A stretch of DNA of 22,500 bases from Symbiodinium natans (Eukaryota > Sar > Dinophyceae > Suessiales > Symbiodiniaceae): positions 15,001 to 37,500 of the forward strand of contig CAJNDS010000061.1 of NCBI GenBank assembly GCA_905221605.1. The letters run 5' to 3'. Every line of letters starts with the position of its first letter. The first letter of the stretch is position 1. A program made the translations under genes and the position numbers. This document shows, in pieces, positions 1-8,894 of this stretch. The notes below the pieces were generated by a model. It saw only the letters and a list, made by a program, of their open reading frames with translations, was not told the origin of the DNA and searched no databases.

Positions 1-1353
1 TTGCAGCGCAACAATCCTACCTCGAAGTCCCAGATACCACTGTATGTTCTGATCCGGGTTGTACTTCTGACAGGCATCTAGTGCGTCTTGGTAGTTTTTC
101 ATCTGGCTGATCAAAACTGCTTGAGGAGTCTGAACCTTATATTGCTCGAACAGAGTCTTCGTGTCAATATGGCTGTAGTGCTGATGTTGCTTAAAGATGG
201 ATCTTAGCATCCGCGAGTATTTACTCTGAAGCTTCTGAAGACCTGATGAGGTGATGCCAGTGGCCACAAGCCCATGCAAGAGTGAGGATTCCACATAGAC
301 CCTCCAGATCTCCAACTTCTTTGAAGCCTCCAAGGCCTTAGTGGAGCACAGGATGTGTCGAAGTAGCTCAAACTTGCCTTGAGCTTGGGCGATCCTATAG
401 TCAACAGTCTGGTCTTTGTAGGATCCATAGCTGAGCTGCACCCCTAGATATGTTAGTTTGTGATGAATCGGAATCTTATGTCCTGAGGGAAGGACGATGT
501 GCAACTGCTTCTCTTTGCGCATCGTGTGCTTCTTGCGAAAGATGGACTGCTGAGTGCCCTGAACCATTAGCAAGGCTTTGGACTTCGCTGGATTGACTTC
601 CAGCCCCACGTCCTCAAGAGACTGAAAGAGAGCCTCTATTCTGAGCAGGACCTTCTGAAGTTCAGGAAAGCTCGAGAAGGTTTCCTGGAGCAGGAAATCG
701 TCTGCAAAGACCGTTAGGATGTCCCTAGCTTGCTTGCTATCTGGGCCCCATTTCTGCTCCATTCTGCTCATGACTAGAAGTGTCAGCGCAGACCACAATG
801 CCGGGGCTAGCTTGCAACCTTGTTTGATTCCTGAAGAAGTGGGAACTTGAGTCTCTAGTCCACTTGTGCCCATGTTGTAGGAGGTCTCACTGTGTAGTTG
901 AACTACCAGTTCTTTCGTAACAGGGTCTGTTCCCAGGTGATCCAAGGCAGCTAGCAGCTCATGTCTATTAACAGAATCAAAAGCTTTGCTCAGATCAACC
1001 GAAATAGTAAGTGCCCCTGACAGCTGAGCCTGCCTGGCTCCGCGTTGGGACTTGTGCAGGTCCCTGCGATGCTCTTGACGGAGCTGCTGCGCGAAATCAA
1101 GGTGCTGACATGCTTTCGCGATAGCGTCCCGCACCCCCCTCTGCCGGATGTACGCAAATTGAGGCTGAAGCTGTGAGCTCACCTGCAGTGCTGGTGCAAT
1201 GCGAGTCTTCACTGCGCCTGCTAGCACTTTGCCTGGCACGCTGATGACTCCTATGGGCCTCAGGTTTTGCATGGCGGTGGCTGGCTTGCCCGGCTTGGGG
1301 ATCCATGCAATTCGAGGGTCCTTTAGATAAGGGAAATTTCTGATTGGGACACC
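1..1353 (-). CDS. Reverse transcriptase segment of LINE-like retrotransposon R1 (runs off window)
   Basis: This frame is open from just below a TGA at 1354-1356 to base 1 and continues outside the window. It carries the RT domain of a non-LTR retrotransposon, which copies element RNA at nicked target DNA. Motifs in order are WIPKPGKP and NLRPIGVIS, QPQFAYIRQRG, SVDLSKAFDSVNRHEL (first catalytic Asp), SSGIKQGCKLAP, VFADDFLL (the FADD catalytic box, near 680-705) and LTYLGVQL, followed by a thumb-like region. No internal stop was found on codon-by-codon reading. It shares a frame with the endonuclease segment at 2032-3228, but the joining piece lies in another frame. The domain is closely comparable to R2 residues 690-1020. 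RT identity is near certain. Whether this copy is active is doubtful because of the frame changes. Confidence 0.9.
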
Positions 1354-2095
1354 TCAGAGTTGATTAGACCTGCTATGTGTTCGTGGGCTTCAGGACCTAG
1401 ACTCTTCCAAGCTGATACTGGGGCTGAGGTGCTGGGGACTGCTTTCCCCACTGGCACTGTCTTGATTTGTGAGGATACCTGCAAGGCGGTGATCGCTGCT
1501 CTGGGCACAGCAGCTACTGAGTGCAAAGGAGAACTTTTGGAGAAGATTTGACTCGAGTATTCGCGCATAGTTTTTAGTGAGGCCTCCGTATCAAGCGGCT
1601 CACCTGCTTGATCCCTTAGGTTGACTCTCTGCACTGGGCGCCACGGAGCAAGTTTCCTGAGAGTATGAGCCAGTTTGCGGGATTGTTGCCTTTTATCTTC
1701 CTGGGCTTGTAGAAGCAACTGCTCTTGCTTCTCTAGCTTTCTTTGTTTTTGCTGTTTTTTGAAAGTCCGCGCCTCCTCCTTGATGTCCTCCACAAGCTTC
1801 TGGCATTCTAAATTATGCTCGGTTCCAGCCCTCTTGTGCGCCTGGATTTGCCGCACTTTCTTCCAATATTCCTGATGAATTGGACCTGCTACTGGCTGAG
1901 ACTTGCGTGGAGGAGGATAGTGCTCAGCTGATACACTAACCATCACTTCATCCAGTTCTTGCCAAGACGGTCTCACTTGCATTGTCCTCACCACTGCTTC
2001 CGTCAGACGATGTGAGTATGCCTGCCAGTTGTCATCTTTCCGCCGAAAGCTCGCATCCAGGCAGGGCTGTGGCATCAAACGGCCGTGGCTTGCTG
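1323..2095 (-). CDS. R1 linker segment between endonuclease and RT (different frame)
   Basis: This is the middle part of the R1 polyprotein, displaced by one frame from both its neighbours. It contains a long highly charged Lys/Glu/Gln-rich stretch likely to form a coiled coil (about 1650-1850). A region follows that aligns with R2 residues 556-600: both share the pattern APWxPxxRVxLR, then IFS and PL. Further on, AVPxxSAPxS is shared with R2 residues 627-636. This conservation across two elements shows that the frame was once part of the same protein, not a chance ORF. The open frame extends upstream to 2279, but only the part below about 2095 looks genuine. It ends at TAA 1323-1325, just past the point where the RT frame opens. 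Confidence 0.7.
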
Positions 2096-3228
2096 GGTGT
2101 AGGACTGTAAGGAGGAATGAACAGAGTGGCTCGCACTGGAAAGTGTTTTGATCCATCTCTGTAGGCAGCCACAGGAAAGTGCTTATCCGAGTAGGCCTCC
2201 TTGGATCTCCTCCGAGCATCGTGCAGTCTGACCAGCAAAAAATCGATCTGAGAGGAATATGTGCCATCACTGTTAGCATACGTACTGCGATGGCCAGAAG
2301 CCCATGTGTTCAGCGCAGTTAGTCCACAGGATTTGCAGAGCGAGGGCAGTGTCTTCACATCCGCATTTGCAAACCGTACTCGATGAGGCACACTTGGTCC
2401 GATATGAGGACGTTCAGTCACCGCATGCGCATTGAAATCCCCAGCCACAATCAAGAAGTCACGTTGTGGGACTCTCTGTATTCGATTTTCGAGCTGTGTC
2501 ATCACGTCCTTTCTCCTGCCTCTGTTTTCCGTTTTCGAGAGCTTTGAATCCCAGACGTGCTGGTACAGGTTCAGGAGATGTATTCTGGATCTCTGCCACG
2601 GGATCATGACGTGCTGCAAATGCCCTGGAACAATGGAAGTGCTGCGAATTTCTGAAAGAGGAGCCAGTGAGGTATGCACCAAAACAACCAGGCCAGCCTT
2701 GTGTCTGCTTGTTGAACCACAGGTTAGGACTGACCACGGGCCTGAGCTGTAGACCTGGTCCTGCTGCCAATGCGATTCCTGCAGGAAAACGATTTTGATG
2801 TTCTTGTACTCTGTTGTTGCCAAAAGGGCCAGAATCTCGTTCCAAACTCGACTTGTAATTGAGCCTGCGTTCCAAGTAAGGACTTCCATGTCAAATTTGT
2901 GATGGATCTGTCTGTTCGGTTGAAAAGAACGCCTCTCCGCTTTCGCAGGAGACGCGAATTGTCCTTCATGAGCTCCTAGAGCCTGAGCTGTCAGAAGACG
3001 GCCTTTGTAAAGTGCTGCTCCCTTCGCCAGGGCAACTTTACAAGCTCTTTGGTAGCTTCTCTTGCCGGTTTTGTTCATGGTTAGCTGACTTCGCTGCGCA
3101 TGCTGCTCAGCTTCATCGGGGGGCGCTACTTCCCGAAACCCTCGATTCTGATCCATGGCTGGACCCTGGGACTTGGGACCCAGGCACCCAAGAAAGCTCG
3201 CTACGGCTACGAGAAATAAAATCCTCAT
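2032..3228 (-). CDS. APE-type endonuclease segment of retrotransposon R1
   Basis: This 398-residue frame is an exonuclease-endonuclease-phosphatase (APE-like) domain that would nick target DNA for target-primed reverse transcription. Visible motifs are LTWNAGS (res 117-123), FLQESHW with the catalytic Glu (148-154), VAGDFNAH (261-268), SSQIDFLL (325-332) and KHFPV with the C-terminal catalytic His (361-365). All have counterparts in R2. The region from Met-51 (ATG at 3078) onward, NKTGKRSYQRAC, matches the R2 N-terminus (KHSYRRAC), so the element's own start may be 3078. The first ~17 residues (MRILFLVAVASFLGCLG) look like a signal peptide and may be unrelated 5' sequence. The frame ends at a stop at 2032, where the linker continues in another frame. 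The CAA microsatellite lies immediately upstream. Confidence 0.88.
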   Translation of the reverse strand: MRILFLVAVASFLGCLGPKSQGPAMDQNRGFREVAPPDEAEQHAQRSQLTMNKTGKRSYQRACKVALAKGAALYKGRLLTAQALGAHEGQFASPAKAERRSFQPNRQIHHKFDMEVLTWNAGSITSRVWNEILALLATTEYKNIKIVFLQESHWQQDQVYSSGPWSVLTCGSTSRHKAGLVVLVHTSLAPLSEIRSTSIVPGHLQHVMIPWQRSRIHLLNLYQHVWDSKLSKTENRGRRKDVMTQLENRIQRVPQRDFLIVAGDFNAHAVTERPHIGPSVPHRVRFANADVKTLPSLCKSCGLTALNTWASGHRSTYANSDGTYSSQIDFLLVRLHDARRRSKEAYSDKHFPVAAYRDGSKHFPVRATLFIPPYSPTPSKPRPFDATALPGCELSAER

Positions 3229-3241
3229 CTTGGGCCAGAAT
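3229..3241 (-). other. Possible relic of the dinoflagellate spliced leader
   Basis: Read on the minus strand, the 13 bases directly before the ATG at 3228 are ATTCTGGCCCAAG. The last 13 bases of the conserved dinoflagellate spliced leader, as I know it, are ATTTTGGCTCAAG, so 11 of 13 match and both differences are T to C. The first nine bases of the leader do not match convincingly. Such relics mark reinserted copies of trans-spliced mRNAs. The match is short, so chance is possible. Confidence 0.4.
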
Positions 3242-3248
3242 CTTTGAA

Positions 3249-3921
<673 letters not shown>

Positions 3922-4265
3922 TTTCATTTCATTTCGAACGCATGTGCGGGTTATGTCCCACACCTTGGCGGGCATCGAGGGTGAAAATTAAGTGACCTAC
4001 TCGTTCGGGACCTAGTCTGTTACGATGTCCTGGCCATTGCAAGCCAGGTGGGTTGCGCTTCTGTACACTTCTCTGCGAGATTGGTCTTCAACCTCAGCAG
4101 GCAAGCCGGCAGTCAGGCCGAGTCTGGGGGGCAACAGCTTAGCAGGCTGGCGCTTGTGCATTATGAGGCATGGAGGCTTTTCTTCTGTAGTGCGAGCAGT
4201 GGTCTGGAGGTGTGATTAAGTCCAGAATTCGGACTAGAGGAACTTGGGGATTCTATGGTTCAGTT
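3922..4265. other. Intergenic, nothing recognised
   Basis: This is about 340 bases between the microsatellite and the first hairpin element. It starts with a short CATTT-like repetition (about 3923-3936). Short open frames exist but none has recognisable composition or motifs, and no tRNA or other RNA gene was seen. Confidence 0.6.
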
Positions 4266-4288
4266 TGCTGGAGGCGACCTCACTCGCA
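4266..4288 (-). repeat. Hairpin element HP1 (supplies the stop of the 4280-5572 gene)
   Basis: Core 4268-4286 reads CTGGAGGCGACCTCACTCG on the plus strand. The inner stem GAGG/CCTC has loop CGA. The outer stem is weak (3 bp). The sense-strand TGA of the core (4280-4282) is the stop codon of the adjacent gene. Confidence 0.85.
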
Positions 4289-5572
4289 TACTGGAACCAG
4301 GCTGGTTGTCCGATGTGGGGACGCCAGAATGACTGCTTCTCGAGCTCGAAGGAGGGACCGAAGCCGTCCACGATGAGAGGAGGTGAGCATCTTGAACACT
4401 ATTGCGTAGGGCTTGTGCTCTTCGTAGATGTCATCATAGAGCGGATTGATGATTTGATAGAAACGGAGGGCCATGCTGTTCTGGAAGTCTTGAGAATGGT
4501 CCTCTGGGTTAGGAATGCCAGCATTAGCTCGAAATGCAGAGTTGACTTGCTTTAGCAGGGCATCCTCGAAGAGCTCCAGTAGTTCACCTCGCGAGATTAC
4601 CGTGTCCGCGATCAAGGATTGAATCCAGGAAACTTCCTCTGCGTTGATCTCTCGAAGCAGCCACTGCCTGTACGTGACCAAATCTTCGCGAATTTGGTCC
4701 TGGTAGTGCGTAAGATGAGGCAGCAGAGCCAGGAGATGTTGGTCGTAGGACAAACCACTGAGGTGATGGTCCTGATGTTGAAAGCGCCATCCATTCTTAA
4801 CTGGCGATGCCCCTTCGGCGGAAGAAGAGACTTTGAGCAGCTGCTGCACTCGGTATACTGTGGAGGCTCGCCTTAGCGCCTGCAGGTCGAAGTATTGAAG
4901 GTCCAGTTGCTTGTCATCGTGCAGACGAAGATTGACGGGGAAGTAGTCCGAGCCTTGTCCTGGAGCATACGATGGCTGTGACTGCTCAATGCCTGAGAGT
5001 AGGCGTGGAGTTGACGATCGCATGAGAAGGTGTAGATGCGACAGGGCGTTAGCAATCATAAAGTGCACCTCACCTTGGCCGAAGTGGCGCGTCAGGTACG
5101 TCCAGATGCGCTGGGTGGTAGGTTCCGCATCTTCGAGCTGGAAGGAGTTCTGGCCAGGGCCATCGTTGGTGTAGTCTCGAATCGCCTGAGAGATGAAGAG
5201 GAGCTGGCGCTTCTGATGGTACGTCAGTGTTGGAGAGCGAGGCTCTGTCAGCATCATCTCTTCATGCTTCCGTTTTGCGGCCAAGTTTCGAGGTGCAGTT
5301 TGGGGAAGGTAGAGCCGCAACTCTCCCATGTGCCGGTGAACTTTCTCCGCAAGCAGCTTCAAGAAACTGCAGGTGCGCGAGGCTATCCGTATCTGGCGGT
5401 TCAAGTGTGGGATCGCTTCCCCCGCAGGGGTGCGTGAGGATGCCAGGTCCAGATTGCTCGCTGCGGCGGCGCCAGATGGGGTTGTAGGGTAAACCGGCAG
5501 CGGTAGGAAAAGAGACTCAAGAAGTACCTCCATTGCCTGTTCACGGCTGAGAACGGGGTGAAGGTCTGCCAT
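4280..5572 (-). CDS. Unknown protein, array paralogue family member 1
   Basis: I do not recognise this family. The likely start is ATG 5572 (MADLHPVLSREQAMEVLLES), giving 430 residues. The frame is open further upstream to a TTG, but that part runs through hairpin HP2. The start is supported by alignment with the paralogue at 7213-8493 (MEALPPVLSRDKTMEVLLES) and by the CCCATGG context. Shared blocks are LESLFLPLPVYP, RQIRIASRTCSF, AAKRKHEEMML, FISQAIRDYTNDGPGQ, YFDLQALRRAST and YRQWLLREI. The C-terminal block is INPLYDD followed by a hydrophobic stretch ending in FKMLT. It is mostly helical-looking and soluble, with no signal peptide or membrane span. HP2 lies 20 bases before the ATG, and the stop is the TGA inside HP1. 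It is probably a real gene because a paralogue is conserved over its whole length. Confidence 0.8.
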   Translation of the reverse strand: MADLHPVLSREQAMEVLLESLFLPLPVYPTTPSGAAAASNLDLASSRTPAGEAIPHLNRQIRIASRTCSFLKLLAEKVHRHMGELRLYLPQTAPRNLAAKRKHEEMMLTEPRSPTLTYHQKRQLLFISQAIRDYTNDGPGQNSFQLEDAEPTTQRIWTYLTRHFGQGEVHFMIANALSHLHLLMRSSTPRLLSGIEQSQPSYAPGQGSDYFPVNLRLHDDKQLDLQYFDLQALRRASTVYRVQQLLKVSSSAEGASPVKNGWRFQHQDHHLSGLSYDQHLLALLPHLTHYQDQIREDLVTYRQWLLREINAEEVSWIQSLIADTVISRGELLELFEDALLKQVNSAFRANAGIPNPEDHSQDFQNSMALRFYQIINPLYDDIYEEHKPYAIVFKMLTSSHRGRLRSLLRAREAVILASPHRTTSLVPVCE

Positions 5573-5586
5573 GGGCCTAGGTAGAA

Positions 5587-5618
5587 GTTCGCCAGGAGGG
5601 GACCTCACTCGTGCGAAC
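5587..5618 (-). repeat. Hairpin element HP2 (before ATG 5572)
   Basis: Core 5593-5611 is the exact consensus CAGGAGGGGACCTCACTCG. Outer arms gttcgc (5587-5592) and gcgaac (5613-5618) form a perfect 6-bp stem. It lies 20 bases upstream of the start codon. Confidence 0.92.
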
Positions 5619-5716
5619 CTGAGGGAAAACTTTGCGAGAGAGCTGTGCTTAGTGAGGCTTGGCGTGGAAAGAGCGGAGCTACACGCTTTTCCCCGCAATT
5701 TGGGAAGATAGTGCAG

Positions 5717-5743
5717 TGAACAGGAGGGGACCTCACTCGTTTG
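5717..5743 (-). repeat. Hairpin element HP3 (after stop 5769)
   Basis: Core 5721-5739 is the exact consensus. The outer stem has 3 Watson-Crick pairs plus two G-T pairs. It lies about 29 bases after the stop of the broken paralogue. Confidence 0.88.
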
Positions 5744-5768
5744 GAAGTCTTTGGTGCTCGGACTGTCT

Positions 5769-6846
5769 CTAGCCCCGAATTTTGTCGTCTAGCGTCTGCT
5801 TCAGACGTTGACGATGTCGAACGAGGAGCAGTGTCAGCGCAACAGCAAAGTTCTTATAGTCATCATAGACCTGGTCGTGGAGCGGGGAAAGAATTGTGAT
5901 GACTCCTTGTGCCTGCTCGAAATCTCCTTGGTCTCCTCCATATCTGTGTCGTATTTGTTGCCAGAGACTGTCAGCAAAGTAGCGATGCAAAGTGTCTCTA
6001 GGTAGTAGCTGATTCACTACCAGGTTGCGCACCCAAAGGAAGTCCTCATCGGACAGAGGGGTGGACAGCCATAGGCGATACAGCGTCAGGATCTCTCGGA
6101 GTGTCTCCTGATAGTGCGGGATCATTGAAACCAATTTGGTGTGGTAGTCCTCATAGTCAAGCTTTGAGAGATCACGGTCTTGTTCAAGGAAATCCCAGCC
6201 ATCTCGGATCTGGTCGCTGGCCGATGTAGGTGTGGAGGCCGTAATAGTCCGCAGTTGTTGTAGTAGGCGAAGCTGTAGTGACGCTCTTTTGAGCGTTCTG
6301 AAATCGTATGCTTCAAGATCAAGCTGATGTGGGTCTTGAAGCCGGAGGCCTAGGGGAAAATATGCTTGGCCTTGCCAGGTCTCCGCCGTCGTTTGGGGAT
6401 GCAGCTGGAGTAGGCGAACCTTCGCCGTCTTTTGTGTAGTTGTGGATCATAAGGGTGAGGTACATGATTTGCTGGCGCTGGAGGGGCCCCATATTCGGGG
6501 GCAGGTGCGCCGAAGGCTGCTCGTCGTCGATGTGCTTGCGCTTACTTGCCAAGATACGCGGGCTAGCCTCCAGGGGCAGGGCTGCGTGTCTTCCCTCGCG
6601 CCAAGCCAGGTACCGATCCAAGTGACATATGAAGCTGCAGAGACGTGATGCTACTCGCATGCTTCGTTCTGCCATGCGTTCAAGGTCTTCTGTAGTGAAG
6701 AGGAGCCTCCTCGGGGCAAGATGAGTTGTTGATGAGGCTGATGTGGCCATGTGCTCACTGATGCCGTCAGGTAGGTAGATGGTCGTTGGGACGTGGAGCG
6801 ACTTCAGGAGAATCTCGAGCAGAACCTCGCGAGACGGTGAAGGCAT
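5769..6846 (-). pseudogene. Array paralogue family member 2, frameshifted with an internal deletion
   Basis: The first part starts at ATG 6846 (MPSPSREVLLEILLKSLHV) and is open to 6319. It keeps the family blocks RVASRLCSF, ILASKRKH and IMYLTLMIHNYTKDGEG. The second part is in the next frame. It is open from about 6450 to the stop at 5769, and its first recognisable block is QGQAYFPLGLRLQDPHQLDLE, about residue 245 of the intact family. Later blocks are FRTLKRAS, HYQETLREILTLYRLWL and ILSPLHDQVYDDYKNFAVAL. Compared with the intact member, about 50 residues between DYTNDGPG and GQGxxYFP are missing at the frame change. An intron is less likely because the missing block is absent from the DNA. 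It is bracketed by HP4 and HP3, like its intact relatives. Confidence 0.7.
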
Positions 6847-6859
6847 GGCTTGTCTGCTA

Positions 6860-6886
6860 GCTGGATGGAGACCTCACGTGGCCAGC
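6860..6886 (-). repeat. Hairpin element HP4, diverged (before ATG 6846)
   Basis: The core at about 6861-6880 (CTGGATGGAGACCTCACGTG) has a one-base insertion that breaks the inner GAGG. An outer 5-bp stem gctgg/ccagc is still present (6860-6864 with 6882-6886). It is the only copy with a damaged inner stem and sits 14 bases upstream of the start. Confidence 0.6.
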
Positions 6887-7171
6887 CTGTGTGGAGAGGC
6901 TGAGCCCGGCTGTGGCAAGCTTCAATGAAAGCAGAAAGCTGCAGACTTGAATGTGTTGCTAGGTGAATCAGCCAGGGCTGAGGCATTGGCTCTGCAGCAG
7001 GCTCCAACTGTCTGCAGAAAGACCTTATTGCCGGAGAATGCCGCAGTAATCTTAGTGAGAATGGTCTGTGCTGCAGTCGGAGATGCAGGAGACTTTTCCA
7101 CTGCTTTATCTTGGCTTACAAAAGGCTGCTGGTGTCCTAGTTGGACAGAGACGTTGCTAACCTGGTGCTCT
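6887..7171. other. Intergenic spacer, nothing recognised
   Basis: This is about 285 bases between HP4 and HP5. No credible ORF, RNA gene or repeat was seen. A short stretch near 6977-6991 (ggctgaggcattggc) resembles one at about 8664-8680 in the next spacer (gctgaggcactggc). Confidence 0.5.
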
Positions 7172-7202
7172 ACTTTGCAGGAGGGGACCTCACAAGCAAA
7201 GT
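7172..7202 (-). repeat. Hairpin element HP5 (after the 7213-8493 gene)
   Basis: Core 7178-7196 (CAGGAGGGGACCTCACAAG). The outer stem is a perfect 7 bp (actttgc 7172-7178 with gcaaagt 7196-7202). It lies about 16 bases after the second TAG of the gene. Confidence 0.92.
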
Positions 7203-7212
7203 TGCTAGCAGG

Positions 7213-8493
7213 CTAGGGTGCAAAAAGGCGAAGCAAGGACTGGTGCCTCTCGTGCGACAAAGTACGATGAAGTGATCGAGCCCGTTGGCGGTTCGGGGGA
7301 GTGAGCATCTTCTAGACGATCGCAAACGGCTTGTACTCCTCGTAGACGTCATCATGTAAAGGATTGATGATTTGGTAGAAGCGAAGAGCCATGCTATTTT
7401 GGAAGTTCGGAGTGGAGTCAACACGGCGAGGAGACTCAGCACTGGCCTGAAGTGTATGGTTGACCTGCTTGAGGAGAGCATGCTCGAAAAGTTCGCGAAG
7501 TTCTCCTCTCGAGACTGCCGACTCTAAAAGTGTGTCACGGGCCCAGGCCGTCTCCTCTTCAGTGATGTCTCGTAGGAGCCATTGCCTGTACATCACCAGG
7601 TTCTCTCGGAGTTGGTCCTGGTAGTCCGGGAGGTGTGGCAGCAAGGCCTGGAGGTGCTTGTCATAGGGCAATGAGTCGAGGTGTTGCGCTTGTTGCTGGA
7701 AGCGCCAGCCATTGGTGACGGGCGACTCTCCGCCCTGGGTTGAGTGAGATAACTTGAGAAGCTGCTGTACTCGGTATATCGTCGACGCGCGCCTGAGTGC
7801 CTGAAGGTCGAAGTATTGGAGATCCAAGTGTTTGTCTTCGGGTAGGCCTAGATGTGGGGGAAAATAACTCTGACCTTGTCCCGGAGCCATGGACGGCTGC
7901 GACTGCTCCATGCTTGACATCAGACATGGTGTCGCCGACTTCATCAGGAGGTGGAGATGCGACAAGGCGGTATCTATCATAAAGTTGATCTCTCCTTTGG
8001 CAAAGTGGCAGGTTAAGTACGTCCAAATTCGAAGTGCGGTATTGTCCGCATCTTCGAGCTGAAAAGAGTTTTGGCCTGGTCCGTCATTTGTGTAGTCTCT
8101 GATCGCCTGAGATATGAAGATGAGCTGACGCCGCCGAATGTAAGTCAGAGTGTTCTCCTGAGGCTCGTGGAGCATCATTTCCTCGTGCTTACGTTTGGCT
8201 GCTAGCTGTCGAGTGGCAGTCTTGGGGAGGTAGAGTCGAAGGTCGCCCAGTCTCCAGTTGATCTTCTCCGTGAGCAGTTTCATGAAGCTGCAGGTGCGGG
8301 AAGCTATGCGTATCTGACGGTCCGAGTGCCGGAGGGCGTCGTCTGCCGGGATACGTGTAGATGCCATCTGTATAGTGCTGGCCTCGTGGTCTCCCGGGGA
8401 GGATGCAGGGTAAACCGGAAGCGGGAGGAAAAGGGATTCCAGAAGCACCTCCATGGTTTTATCCCTGCTCAGTACCGGAGGGAGGGCCTCCAT
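7213..8493 (-). CDS. Unknown protein, array paralogue family member 3, with an internal TAG
   Basis: This is the closest relative of the gene at 4280-5572, collinear over nearly its whole length. Shared blocks include VLSR(E/D)xxMEVLLESLF, LPLPVYP, RQIRIASRTCSF, AAKRKHEEMML, FISQAIRDYTNDG, YFDLQALRRAST and FQNSMALRFYQIINPL. The likely start is ATG 8493 (ACCATGG context), homologous to the start of member 1. An in-frame ATG at 8505 lies inside the arm of HP6. After AIV, a TAG at 7312-7314 stands where member 1 has Phe (TTC). The frame then continues as KMLTPPNRQRARSL, clearly homologous to KMLTSSHRGRLRSL, to a second TAG at 7213-7215. The product is therefore either 393 residues and shortened by about 30, or full length by readthrough. 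Function is unknown. Confidence 0.78.
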
Positions 8494-8501
8494 GGTCAGG
8501 C

Positions 8502-8530
8502 TCATACAGGAGGGGACCTCACTCGTATGA
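8502..8530 (-). repeat. Hairpin element HP6 (before ATG 8493)
   Basis: Core 8507-8525 is the exact consensus. The outer stem is a perfect 6 bp (tcatac 8502-8507 with gtatga 8525-8530). It lies 13 bases upstream of the likely ATG. Confidence 0.93.
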
Positions 8531-8863
8531 AGGCTCTGATGTTAGCCGAAGCAAACACAGCTGCCATGGTGCTTTTGGGCCGAAGGTAAGGAACCAGGAG
8601 GTGAAGTTTCAAGGAAGGCCTCTCTCGGGCTACGCAGCAGAGTTCAAGCTTAAGGTGGGCAGAGCTGAGGCACTGGCACTGGTGCGTGTTTCCCTCTTTC
8701 TGGTTAAGGACCTGAGGCTCTGCTCGGAGAGGGAGAGGGGTGAGACGGTCTAGATTTGTGTTTGGGAGAGACGCAGAGTAGCGGGAAGAATTCTCCTTTG
8801 TCTGTCAGCAGCAGGCATCATCGATCTTCTTGTGAGAAAGAAGTGGATTAGGTTAGTTAAGTA
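8531..8863. other. Intergenic spacer, nothing recognised
   Basis: This is about 330 bases between HP6 and HP7. No credible ORF in the gene direction and no RNA gene was seen. Purine-rich stretches occur around 8728-8745. Confidence 0.5.
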
Positions 8864-8894
8864 GCAGAACAGGAGGGGACCTCACTCGGTCTGC
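8864..8894 (-). repeat. Hairpin element HP7 (supplies the stop of the 8882-10123 gene)
   Basis: Core 8870-8888 is the exact consensus. Outer pairing is the C-G closing pair, one mismatch, then gcaga/tctgc (5 bp). The TGA in the core (8882-8884) is the gene's stop codon. Confidence 0.92.

Larger units (their letters stand above)
1..3228 (-). mobile_element. LINE-like (APE-EN/RT) retrotransposon R1, partial and frameshifted
   Basis: The element has the order endonuclease, charged linker and reverse transcriptase of an APE-type non-LTR retrotransposon. It is truncated by the window edge before its 3' end. Two compensating frame changes, at about 2032-2095 and about 1349-1356, separate the parts. 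It carries none of the hairpin elements that fill 4268-21796. No target-site duplication can be judged because the 3' end is outside the window. Confidence 0.85.

Noticed and set aside
878-895. A core-like stretch taggaggtctcactgtg in R1.
   Set aside because: It lacks the GAGG/CCTC hairpin and encodes the conserved RT block LHSETSYN, so the resemblance is coincidental.
4025-4219. Plus-strand ORF of 64 codons.
   Set aside because: There is no recognisable motif or homologue in the window and every supported gene is on the other strand.
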